A stretch of DNA of 38,529 bases from Mycobacterium sp. 1465703.0 (GTDB lineage: Bacteria > Actinomycetota > Actinomycetes > Mycobacteriales > Mycobacteriaceae). Of this stretch, positions 28,396 to 38,529 are shown one piece after another. The notes below the pieces were generated by a model. It was given only the letters and a program-made list of their open reading frames with translations. It searched no databases and had not been told where the DNA came from. Position numbers and translations under genes: made by a program. The stretch covers positions 1-38,529 of the forward strand of contig NZ_LZKU01000164.1 in the NCBI RefSeq assembly GCF_001672975.1, in the 5' to 3' direction. Each line of letters starts with the position of its first letter. Within the stretch, counting starts at the first letter, position 1.

Positions 28396-31300
28396 ATGGA
28401 ACTCGATGACCGGGTTTTACCGCTAACGCGGGGACAGCAAGACATTTGGATTGCGCAGAAAACGGGCAGCTTCGGTGCCAAGTGGCAACTGGGCGAGCTG
28501 ATCCGAATCCAGGGCGCGATCGAGCCGGACTTGCTTCAACGGTCGATTGTCCAAGCGGTGCGCGAGGCCGAGCCGCTTCGAGCCGGGTTTCTCGAGCTGG
28601 ATGGCAAGGTTTTTCAGAAGCCGGTTGATTACCCGGACGTCGAACTTGCTCGCTATGACCTGACCGGCTCGCCCGATCCCGCTCAGGACGCCCACCGGCT
28701 CGCATCATCGATCCAACACACCTTGATGCCCCTCGCCGGCCCGCTGTTCAAATTTGCGTTGATGCAGACACGGGTAGATGAATTTTATTGGTTCGTATGC
28801 TGCCATCATATAGTAGTAGACGGCATCGGTATCACTCTTGTTTGTCACCGAATCGCAGAAATCTATAATGCGCTTGCTGCCGGCGCGTCGGCCTCACCCG
28901 CTTTTTTCGGGTCGCTGAAGGATCTGATCGATTGCGAATTAGAGTACGAATCCTCGACCGATTATCTGAATGATCGGTCTTACTGGATCAGCAACATTCC
29001 GCCGGAAAGCGAACCGCGTTATCGGTTGGCGGCGGCCACCGACGATGATCGGGACGAACCGTCTGAACCCGTGGAAGTGGACCCCTGCGCCGTGGCCGGC
29101 ATTCAGGTGCTGTCCCAGGCCTGCGGGGTGCGTCGATCTTCGGTGATCACCGCGGCGTGCGCGCTCCTGGTCCGCGCGTTCGACACCGAGAGTCCGGAAG
29201 TAGTGCTCGACTTTCCGGTAAGCAGGCGAGTTCGCCCAGAAACCCAAACAGTGCCCGGAATGATTTCCGGGTTCGTGCCACTGACGTTGAAGACTCCGCC
29301 TGAGCATTCAATCGCGGAGTTTTGCACAAATGTCGGCACATGTATGCGCGACGCGTTACAGCATCAACGGTTCCCAGTGCATTCAATCGATTACAACGCG
29401 CGTCTTCGCGGCTCTGGACAGGCGTCGAACCGGGTAGTCGTTAATTTTATTCCGGGCACACATCTGGGGGATTTCGCCGGTGCTCCGGCATCAGGAACCC
29501 TGACCCACGCCGGCCCGGTCGAATTCGCGCTGATCTTTTTCATAGATGGTGATCAGCTCTTCCTCAGCACGGCGGGTGCCGGGCAGTTGTTTTCCGACTC
29601 CGATGCGCGGGATCTGGCCCAACGGCTAGGGCGGGTGTTGGTGGCGATGGCGGCCGACCCCAGCCGCTCGTTGTCAACGATCGATGTGCTCGATGAGCCC
29701 GACTATGCCCGGTTGGCGGCGTGGGGTAACCGGGCGGAGTTGGTCCGGCCCGTCTCGGCCGCGTCGATTCCAGGGTTGTTCGGCCAGCAGGTCCAGCGCA
29801 CACCGGAGGCGATCGCGGTTACGGTCGAAGGCCGCTCGATGAGCTATCGGGAGCTCGATGTAGAGGCGAACCGGTTGGCGCATGTGCTGGCCGGCCACGG
29901 GGTGGGCCCAGGGCAGTGCGCGGCGCTGCTGGTATCCCGCTCGGCTGAGGCGATCGTGGCGATCCTGGCCGTGCTGAAGACCGGGGCCGCCTACGTGGCA
30001 ATCGACCCCGCCGTCCCTGCGGCGCGCCAGCGGTTCGTGCTGTCCGATGCCGCACCAGCAGTCGTGCTGACCACCACCGAGCTGCGCCCGCACCTGAACG
30101 GCTTCAATGCACCGGTCGTCGACCTCCACGATCCAGCTCTCGACGCCCAGCCCGAGACCGGATTGCCCCCACCCGAAGCGGACTCGATTGCGTATCTGAT
30201 CTACACCTCGGGCACTACCGGCACCCCCAAAGGCGTGGCCGTCACCCACCGCAACGTGACCGCGCTGTTGGGATCGCTCGACGCCAGGCTGGCCGGAGTG
30301 TGGTCGCTGTGTCATTCGCTGGCCTTCGACGTCTCGGTGTGGGAGATCTTCGGTGCACTGTTGCGCGGGGGCCGACTGGTGGTGGTGCCCGAGGCGGTGG
30401 TCAGCTCTCCACCGGACCTGCAACAACTGCTGGTCGCCAACGGCGTCAGCGTGTTGACGCAAACTCCGTCAGCGGTGGCGATGCTGTCCGAACACGAGCT
30501 GCAAGCCACCACACTGGTCACCGTCGGAGAAGCCTGCCCCGTCGAGGTGGTGGACCGCTGGGCCACCGGCCGGGTAATGATCAACGCCTACGGTCCTACC
30601 GAGACCACCATGTGCGTGGCCATCAGCGCCCCCCTGACCGCGGGCACCCCGGCCGTCCCGATCGGGTCCCCGGTGCCCGGAGCAGGATTGATGGTGCTCG
30701 ACCGCTGGCTGCGCTCAGTACCGGTCGGAGCGGTCGGCGAGTTGTATATCGCCGGGACCGGTGTCGCGGTGGGCTATCTGGGCCGCGCCGGGCTGACCGC
30801 AACACAATTCATCGCCAACCCCTACGGCCAACCCGGGGCCCGCATGTATCGCAGCGGGGACCTGGTGCGCTGGGGCCCCGACGGCCAGCTGCATTACCTC
30901 GGACGTGCCGACGAACAAGTCAAAATCCGCGGCTACCGCATCGAACTCGGCGAAATCCAAACCGCGCTAAGCGCATTCGACGGCGTCGAGCAGGCCGTCG
31001 TCATCGTCCGCGAAGATCGCCCCGGCGACAAACGCCTGGTCGGCTACATCACCGGCACCGCCAACCCCACCCAGGCACGCACCGCCCTGGCAGAGTCGCT
31101 CCCGTCGTACATGATCCCGGCCGCCATCGTCGAACTCGACACCCTCCCACTCACGCCTAACGGCAAACTCGACACCCGCGCCCTCCCCGCACCCGACACC
31201 CACAACCTTCACGACTACCAACCGCCCACCACCGCCCTCGAAGAAATCTTGGCAAGCATCTACGCCCAAGTCCTCGGCCTCGGCCTCGACCAAGTCAGCA

Positions 31301-34300
31301 TCAACGACTCCTTCTTCGACCTCGGCGGGGATTCGTTATTGGCGATGCGCTTGTCCGCGGCGATCAGCACGACACTGGATGCCGACGTTTCGGTCCCCAC
31401 CGTGTTCGACGCGCCCACGGTTGCCCAATTGGTAGGCCACATCGGCGTGGGTTCGCGGCGGCTGCGGCCGTTGGTGGCAGCAGAGCGGCCGGCGGTGGTG
31501 CCGTTGTCGTATGCCCAGCAGCGGTTGTGGTTTGTCGACCAGTTGCAGGGGCCTTCCCCGGTGTACAACCTGGCCGCGGCATTGCGGTTGAATGGGCGAC
31601 TCGATACCGACGAATTGCGCGCGGCGATGGCGGATGTGGTGGCCCGGCATGAAAGTCTGCGCACGCTGCTTGCCGCGCCTGAGGGGATCCCCCAGCAGCT
31701 GGTACTGCCGCCCGAGCGAGCCGACTTCGGCTGGCATCTTGTCGATGCCACCGGCTGGTCGGCGGGTCGGTTGGAGGAGGCCGTCGGCGCGGCAGCGCGT
31801 CGCGGTTTTGACCTGGGAACCGAAATCCCTTTGCGTGCAACACTTTTCCACGCCTCCGACGACGAACATGTGCTGGTAGCGGTGGTCCACCACATCGCCG
31901 CCGACGGCTGGTCGATCGGCCCGCTGATCAGGGATCTGGGTGTGGCCTACTCCAGCCGGTGCGCCGGGCAGGCCCCCGGCTGGGCGCCGCTGCCGGTGCA
32001 GTACGTGGATTACACACTGTGGCAACGAGCGCAGCTGGGAGACCTCGACGACAGCGACAGCCCCATCGCCGCCCAGCTGGCCTATTGGGAGCAGGCCCTG
32101 GCCGGGCTGCCCGAGCGGCTGCAACTGCCCACCGATCGGCCCTACCCGCCGGTGGCCGATCAGCGCGGGTCGAACGTCATCGTGGATTTTCCGGCCGAGC
32201 TGCAGCAGCAGGTCGCACGACTGGGCCGCGAGCACAATACGACCAGTTTCATGGTGATTCAGGCCGCCGTGGCGGTGCTGTTGTCGAAGATCAGCGCCAG
32301 CCCCGAGGTGGCCGTCGGATTCCCGATCGCCGGACGACGCGACCCGGCGCTGGACGAACTGGTGGGCTTTTTCATCAACACCTTGGTGCTGCGCGTCGAC
32401 GTGTCGGAGGACCCCACCACCGCCGAACTGCTGGACCAGGTGCGCCGACGCAGCCTGGCCGCCTACGAACACCAAGACGTGCCCTTCGAAGTGCTTGTCG
32501 AGCGACTCAATCCGTCAAGGTCGTTGGCTCACCACCCGCTGATTCAGGTGATGGTCGGCTGGCAGTTCGCCGGCGATAGCGACCCCGCGGCGGAGCTCGA
32601 GTTGGAGGGCCTGCAGGTCACGTCGCTGCCGGTGAACACCCGCACCGCCCGGATGGATCTGGCGTTCTCGTTGGCCGAACGCTTCACCGAGGGCGGTGAT
32701 CCCGCCGGGATCGGCGGAACCGTGGAGTTTCGCACCGATGTGTTCGACGCGGACAGCATCCACGCACTGATCGGACGCTTGGAGCGGGTGCTGGTGGCGA
32801 TGACCGCCGAGCCGGCACAGAGGATTTCGTCGATCGATGTACTCGACGAGGGTGAGCACGCCCTGCTCGATGAACTCGGCAACCGTGCGGTACTGACCCT
32901 GTCCGCAACCGAAGCATCGATTCCGGCTGTGTTCGCCGAGCAGGTGACCCGCGCCCCCGATGCGGTGGCGGTGACCTTCGAGGGCCGCTCCCTGACCTAC
33001 CGCGAGCTTGATGAGGCCGCCAACCGGTTGGCGCATCTGTTGGCGGCCCACGGCGCCGGGCCGGGTCAGTCTGTGGCGCTGCTGTTTTCACGCTCGGCCG
33101 ATGCAATCGTGGCGATCTTGGCCGTGCTTAAGACCGGGGCGGCGTATCTGCCGATGGATCCGGCGCTGCCGGCGGCCCGGATCGAGTTCATGGTCGCCGA
33201 TGCCGGACCGATCGCTGCGATCACCACGGCGGGCCTGCGCTCCCGGTTCGATGGATGTGAGCTGGCCGTCATCGATTTCGACGACCCTCGCGTCGACGCC
33301 CAACCCGATACCGCCTTGCCGAACCCGGCTCCTGATGACTTGGCGCACATCGTTTACACCTCTGGCACAACCGGTGTGCCCAAAGGTGTTACCGTCACGC
33401 ACCACAACGTCACTCAGATGTTCGACGCACTGGATATCGGGGTGGAATTGGCACCCCACCAGGTGTGGACGCAGTTTCACTCGTACGCCTTCGATTTCTC
33501 GATCTGGGAGATCTGGGGTGCGTTGTTGTTCGGTGGGCGGCTGGTGGTGGTGCCTGACTCGTTGGCGCGCTCACCGGAGGACTTCCACGCGTTGCTGGTC
33601 GACCAGCAAGTCACCGTGTTGACCCAGACCCCGTCGGCGGTGGGGATGCTTTCGCCGCAGGGGTTGGAGTCGGCGGCGTTGGTGATCGGTGCCGAACCCT
33701 GCCCCGTCGAGTTGGTGAACCGGTGGGCGCCGGGACGCGTGATGATCAATGTATACGGCCCGACCGAGACGACGATGTGGGCGTCCAAGAGTGCACCTCT
33801 GGCGGCGGGGTCGGGGCCGCCGCCGATCGGCTCGCCGATTGCGTGGGCGGCCTTCTTTGTGCTGGATGCTTGGTTGAACCCGGTGCCCGCCGGGGTGATC
33901 GGCGAACTGTATCTGGCCGGCCGCGGGGTGGGCGTCGGGTATGTGCGCCGGCCCGGGTTGACCGGGTCACGGTTCATGGCATGCCCGTTCGGCGAGCCGG
34001 GGTCACGGATGTATCGCACCGGAGATCTGGTCCGCTGGGGGCCCGATGGGCAGCTGCAATATCTGGGGCGCGCCGACGAACAGGTCAAAATCCGCGGCTA
34101 CCGCATCGAACTCGGCGAAATCCAAACCGCGCTAAGCACATTGGACGGCGTCGACCAAGCCGTCGTCATCGCCCGCGAAGACCGCCCCGGCGACAAACGC
34201 CTAGTCGGCTACATCACCGGCACCGCCAACCCCACCCAGGCGCGGACCGCCCTGGCCGAGCGGCTCCCCGCCTACATGGTCCCGGCGGCGGTAGTGGTCA

Positions 34301-37300
34301 TCGAGGCGCTGCCACTGACCCCCAACGGCAAACTCGACACCCGCGCCCTGCCCGCACCGGAATACACCGTTGGCCCCTATCGGCCTCCGGGCAGTGCCCT
34401 CGAGGAAATCCTGGCCGGCATCTACGCCCAGGTGCTGGGGCTCGACCGGGTCGGCATCGACGACTCGTTCTTCGACCTGGGCGGGGACAGCATCCTGTCG
34501 ATGCAAGTAGTGGCCCGTGCTCGGGCCGCCGGGCTGATCTGCCGGCCGCGCGACGTCTTCGTCGAGCAGACCGTGGCCCGGCTGGCCGGGGTGGTTACGG
34601 TCGCCGACGCCATCGCCGGGGTGGTCGATGAGGGTGTCGGGGCGGTGATTGCGACGCCGATCATGCGCTGGCTGCAGTCCGTCGACGGCCCGATCGACGA
34701 GTTCAACCAGACCCTCGTCATGTCCGCCCCCGCCGGGGCAACCGAGTCTGACGTCGTGACGGTGCTGCAGGCATTGCTGGACCGGCATGCCATGCTGCGG
34801 CTGCGCGTGGATAGCGACGGTGCCGGCGGCTGGTCGCTGTGGGTGCCGGAAGCCGGATTGGTCGATGCCGCTGCGTGTCTGCAACGGGTCGACGTGCTCT
34901 CGGATGAGGCTCTGGTGGCGGCCCGGGCGCGGCTGAATCCGGCCACCGGCTCCATGCTCAGCGCGCTGTGGGCGCCCCACACCGGCCAGTTGGCGATGAT
35001 CATTCACCACCTGGCCATCGACGGGGTGTCCTGGCGAATCCTGTTGGAAGACCTCAACATTGCCTGGGCCCAACACCACAGCGGCCAACCCATCGCCCTA
35101 CCACCATCGGGCACCTCCTTCGCCCGATGGTCAACACTGCTCGACGAGCACGCCCACCACCCCCACGTGGTCGCCCACGCCGACACCTGGACACAGCTGA
35201 CCGCAACCCCGGCGAAGCTGCCCGCCGTGCAACCAGCAGTGGATACCTACGCCAGCGCCGGGCAACTGACCGTGCAACTTGATAGCGGGCTCACCCGCAT
35301 GCTGCTCGGCGAAGTGCCCGCGGCCTTTCACGCCGGCGTGCAAGACATCCTGGTGATCGCCTACGCGATAGCGCTCGCGGAGTTCTTGCACACCACGTCG
35401 ATCGGCATCGACGTCGAAGGCCACGGCCGCCACGAGGAACTGGCCGCCGAAGTCGACCTGTCGCGCACCGTGGGATGGTTCACCACCAAATATCCCGTGG
35501 CCTTGACCGTGGCCAGCCTGCCCTGGACCGAGATCCTCAGCGGCGCACCCACTTTAGGCACACTGATCAAGGACGCCAAAGAACAACTGCGCGCCGTGCC
35601 CGACCCGCTGTCCTACGGACTGCTGCGCTATTTGAACCCCGACATCGCACTGCCCCACTCCGATCCCCCGATCGGATTCAACTACCTGGGACGGCTCGGG
35701 GCCGCGGCCACCGAGCTGTCCGAGGAGCTGTGGCGGATCAGCCCCGAGGGCGTCTCGCTGACCGGTGCCGCCGCGGCGGTGCCGCTGCCGCTGGCCCACA
35801 CCGTGGAGCTCAACGCCGCCACCGAAGACACCGACACCGGCCCGCTGCTGCACGCCACCTGGACCTGGGCCCCCTCCGCACTCGACCACACCCAGGCCCA
35901 CCGCCTGGCCCAACTCTGGTTCGACGCCCTGACCGGCATCTGCACCCATGTGCGCGCCGGCGGCGGCGGCCTGACCCCCTCCGACATCGCACCAGCCCGA
36001 CTGACCCAACACCAACTCGACCAACTACACCAGCACTACGTCATCGCAGATGTCTTGCCGCTAACCCCATTACAGGAAGGACTGCTCTTCCACGCCAGCA
36101 CAGCGCACGCCGACGATGACGTCTACGCGGTGCAGTTGGACATCACCTTCAGCGGTGTCCTCGACCTGCACCGGTTGCGCACGGCGATGCACTCGGTGAT
36201 CACTCGCCATCCGAATCTGGCGGCCCGGTTCCACACACAATTCGACCTGCCGGTGCAGATCATCCCGGCCGACCCCGCGCCGGTGTGGCGATATCTCGAA
36301 CTAGACGCGGGCGGTGTCGATCTCGACGAGCAAGTTCAACGGGTGTGCGCCGCCGAACGCGCCGCGGTGTGCGAGCTGGCCGACGAACCGGCTTTTCGTG
36401 CCACGGTGATCCGCACCGCCGAAGATCAGCACCGGTTTGTGCTGACTTTCCACCACATCGTGATGGACGGCTGGTCGCTGCCGATTGTGCTGGGCGAGAT
36501 CTTCGCCGGCTATTACGGGCAGCACCTGCCCGCACCCGCGCCGTATCGCAACTTCGTCAGCTGGCTGGCCGACCGCGACCTCGACGCCGCCGAAGATGCC
36601 TGGCGCACAGTGCTCGACGGCCTGGACACCCCCACCCTGATCGGCCCGCCGAACCGGCTGGGGCTCGGGCGTCGTGGCGTGGAATCGATTCGGGTGTCCG
36701 CCGAAACCTCAAGAGCGATCAGCGAACTGGCCCGCTCATCGCACACCACCGTCAACACCGTGCTGCAAGCCGCATGGGCACAACTGCTGATGTGGCTAAC
36801 GAGCCAGCACGACGTCGTATACGGCACCACCGTCTCGGGAAGACCCGCCGACGTGGCCGGCTCGGAATCCATGGTGGGCCTGCTGATCAACACCGTGCCG
36901 GTGCGCGCGACGTTTAGCGCGGACAGCACCACCACCGACCTGCTCGACCAAATGCAAAACGCCTACAACGACACACTGGACCACCAACACCTGGCACTCA
37001 ACGAAATCCACCGAATCACCGGCCACGACCAGCTGTTCGACACCCTGTTCGTGTACGAAAACTATCCGGTCGACACCGCCGCGTTCTCCGGCATCGACGG
37101 GTTCGGTATCACCGAGGTCCACGGTCGCGAATCCACCCACTATCCGCTCACGATGGCGGCCCGGCCGGGTAATGAACTGGAGCTTCGCGTCGAATTCGAT
37201 ACCGATGTGTTCGCGGCGGAGGCCATCGACGCGCTGATCGAACGATTGCTGCGGTTGTTGGTGGCGATGAGCGCCGATCCGGGGCAGCGACTTTCGGCGA

Positions 37301-38463
37301 TCGATCCGCTCGCAGAGGCTGAGCACGCCAGGCTGGATGCCTTCGGTAACCGCGCGGTGCTGGCCCGGCCCACGCCTCCCGCGGTGTCGATTCCCGATTC
37401 GTTCGCCGAACAGGTGCACCGCACCCGCGAGGCAGTAGCTGTCACCTTCGGCGCCACCTCGATGACCTACCGCGAACTCGACGATGCCGCCAACCGGCTG
37501 GCGCACCTGCTGGCCGGCCGAGGCTCAGGTCCGGGACAGTCTGTGGCGCTGCTGCTTTCGCGTTCCGCCGAGGCGGTCGTGGCGATGCTGGCGGTCCTGA
37601 AGACGGGGGCGGCCTACCTGCCGATCGACCCCGCGCTGCCGGCGGCGCGCATCGGATTCATGATCGGGGACGCCGCCCCGACTGCCGCGATCACCACCGC
37701 CATGCTGCGGCCCCGGTTGAACGGGTGCGACGTGACGGTCATCGACGTCGACGATGCCCGAATTGCCACGCAACCCAGCACTGCATTGCCGGGGCCGGAT
37801 CCCGACGATATCGCTTACCTGATCTACACCTCGGGCACCACCGGCGTGCCCAAAGGCGTAGCGGTCACCCACCGTAACGTGACCCAGCTGCTGAACTCAC
37901 TGTACCCCTGGACGTCCCCGAAACAAGCGTGGGCGCAATGGCATTCGCTGGCGTTCGATGCCTCGGTTGAGGAGATCTGGGGTGCGCTGCTACAAGGTGG
38001 GCGGTTGGTGGTGGTCCCTGAGTCGGTGTCCGACTCGCCGGGTGACTTCCACGCCTTGCTCGTTGCTGAGCGGGTCGGCTTCCTAAGTCAAACCCCTTCT
38101 GCGGTGGCGGCACTGCCCGGGCAGGGACTGGACGCGATGTCATTGCTGGTGGCCGGTGAGGCGTGTCCGGCCGAGGTGGTCGATCGGTGGGCGCCGGGTC
38201 GGGTCATGGTCAACGCCTACGGTCCGACCGAGACCACCGTGTGTGCGTCCAGGACTGCGCCGTTGACGGCCGGGGCGGGTGCGCCACCGATCGGTGCGCC
38301 GGTGCCCACCGCGGCGTTGTTTGTGTTGGACGGGTGGCTGCGCCCGGTGCCGATCGGGATGGTCGGTGAATTGTATGTGGCCGGCGGCGGCGTCGCTGTC
38401 GGGTATGTGCGCCAAAGTCCTTTAACTGCTTCGCGATTCGTGGCCTGTCCGTTCGGCGGCCCG
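28396..38463 (+). CDS. Multimodular NRPS, Cstarter-A-T / C-A-T-E / C-A (3' end cut)
   Basis: About 3,356 residues of a non-ribosomal peptide synthetase. Module 1: C (~8-430, HHIVVDG at 137-143), A (~458-960), T (Ser-980 in LGGDSLL). Module 2: C (~1036-1480, HHIAADG at 1165-1171), A (~1508-2005), T (Ser-2032 in LGGDSIL), E (~2086-2530, HHLAIDG at 2204-2210). Module 3: C (~2552-2990, HHIVMDG at 2686-2692), A from ~2998, broken before its A8 motif. All catalytic motifs are intact. The first C resembles that of mycobacterial lipopeptide synthetases such as Mps1, implying an acylated first residue. The third C follows E and should accept a D-residue donor. By-eye pocket codes against GrsA: A1 DVWTVVAMCK, A2 DFWTVGVMWK, A3 DAESLAAVC (incomplete). 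The ATG at 28396 follows AGGTGGGG. The stop at 38467 is created by the fold-back and is not real. Confidence 0.93.
30907..31194 (+). repeat. Near-identical A-domain 3' segment, copy 1 (module 1)
   Basis: This segment matches 34072-34359 with a constant offset of 3165 bases and no gaps. By hand count the first 189 bases differ at 11 positions (~94% identity), and the first 66 differ at one. It covers the A8-A10 end of the adenylation domain ([20 protein letters not shown] to [15 protein letters not shown]). Confidence 0.8.
34072..34359 (+). repeat. Near-identical A-domain 3' segment, copy 2 (module 2)
   Basis: Second copy of the repeat at 30907-31194. Similarity drops just upstream of both copies, where the bases before gccgacgaaca differ at many positions. 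This suggests exchange or duplication of the C-terminal A subdomain between modules. Confidence 0.8.
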
Positions 38464-38529
38464 AGGTAGTGCAGTTGCCCGTCGGGACCCCAGCGCACCA
38501 GGTCCCCGGTGCGATACATCCGTGACCCT
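38464..38529 (-). other. Inverted fragment of the NRPS third A domain (fold-back at window end)
   Basis: Read on the minus strand from 38528, this stretch encodes [19 protein letters not shown] then HYLG. That is exactly what should follow ACPFGGP of module 3, as in modules 1 and 2. It is therefore the next ~66 bases of the same gene inverted. About four bases (gccc) are shared at the joint. The inverted tail runs back to the point where the forward reading stopped, the same layout as at the left end. Confidence 0.85.

Noticed and set aside
27623..28426. Long plus-strand ORF crossing the exporter/NRPS intergenic region
   Set aside because: It starts antisense to the ATPase gene, has low-complexity composition and overlaps the NRPS start in another frame. 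No domain is recognisable.
28396..38463. Assignment as the glycopeptidolipid synthetase mps1
   Set aside because: Module 1 lacks the epimerase needed for D-Phe, the pocket codes differ from the expected Phe/Thr patterns, and the neighbours are backbone genes and an ABC exporter rather than known GPL genes.
38464..38469. Stop codon apparently ending the NRPS after 3,357 residues
   Set aside because: The in-frame agg-tag is made by the inverted tail. The true continuation ([10 protein letters not shown]...) is on the opposite strand, so this is neither a natural end nor a pseudogene.

Overview
The window is high-GC actinobacterial DNA from a Mycobacterium, probably a slow-growing non-tuberculous species. 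The gene order egtE-egtD-egtC-egtB-egtA, Rv3705c-like, two Rv3705A/Rv3706c-like proline-rich genes, Rv3707c-like, asd, ask, leuA, dnaQ, murT, gatD, recR, ybaB, ami1 matches M. tuberculosis Rv3700c to Rv3717 as I remember it. Relative to that backbone there are extra genes: a heme catalase, an acyltransferase-3/SGNH membrane protein, two tiny membrane proteins beside a LuxR-type regulator, an MHS-family transporter where Rv3714c would lie, and a secondary-metabolite locus beyond ami1. The species is not determined.

Layout. Positions 1-5354 (minus) hold the ergothioneine operon egtA-egtB-egtC-egtD-egtE, in which every junction overlaps by 1-4 bases. Positions 5534-11421 (minus) hold a secreted PknH-sensor-like protein, a catalase with a large inverted repeat upstream, two paralogous His-rich, Gly/Pro-rich membrane proteins, and the acyltransferase. 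Positions 11595-15069 (minus) are the aspartate pathway genes ask-asd plus an exported DUF4185 protein. leuA (plus) diverges from ask and is preceded by a leader peptide with three consecutive Leu codons and competing stem-loops, which looks like a leucine attenuator. Next come two small membrane proteins, an orphan response regulator, dnaQ, murT-gatD (peptidoglycan amidation), an MHS transporter, ybaB-recR, and the peptidoglycan amidase ami1.

Positions 24.6-38.5 kb form an accessory locus. It has a two-gene ABC exporter with a small helical protein downstream. Divergent from these is a very large non-ribosomal peptide synthetase with the order Cstarter-A-T / C-A-T-E / C-A, cut by the window end. 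The starter-type condensation domain, the epimerase in module 2 and the adjacent exporter suggest a secreted or envelope (lipo)peptide whose second residue has D configuration. The stereochemical pattern differs from the glycopeptidolipid core, so the product may be uncharacterised.

Both ends are abnormal. The first ~77 bases are the immediate continuation of egtE in inverted orientation, and the last ~66 bases are the immediate continuation of the NRPS third A domain, also inverted. Short inverted matches lie at both junctions. These are most likely chimeric (fold-back) contig ends, so neither egtE nor the NRPS really ends where the sequence suggests.

Several genes (leuA leader, luxR-type regulator, murT, ami1, ABC ATPase) have a TANNNT -10 element ending 6-7 bases before the start codon, as in leaderless mycobacterial mRNAs.
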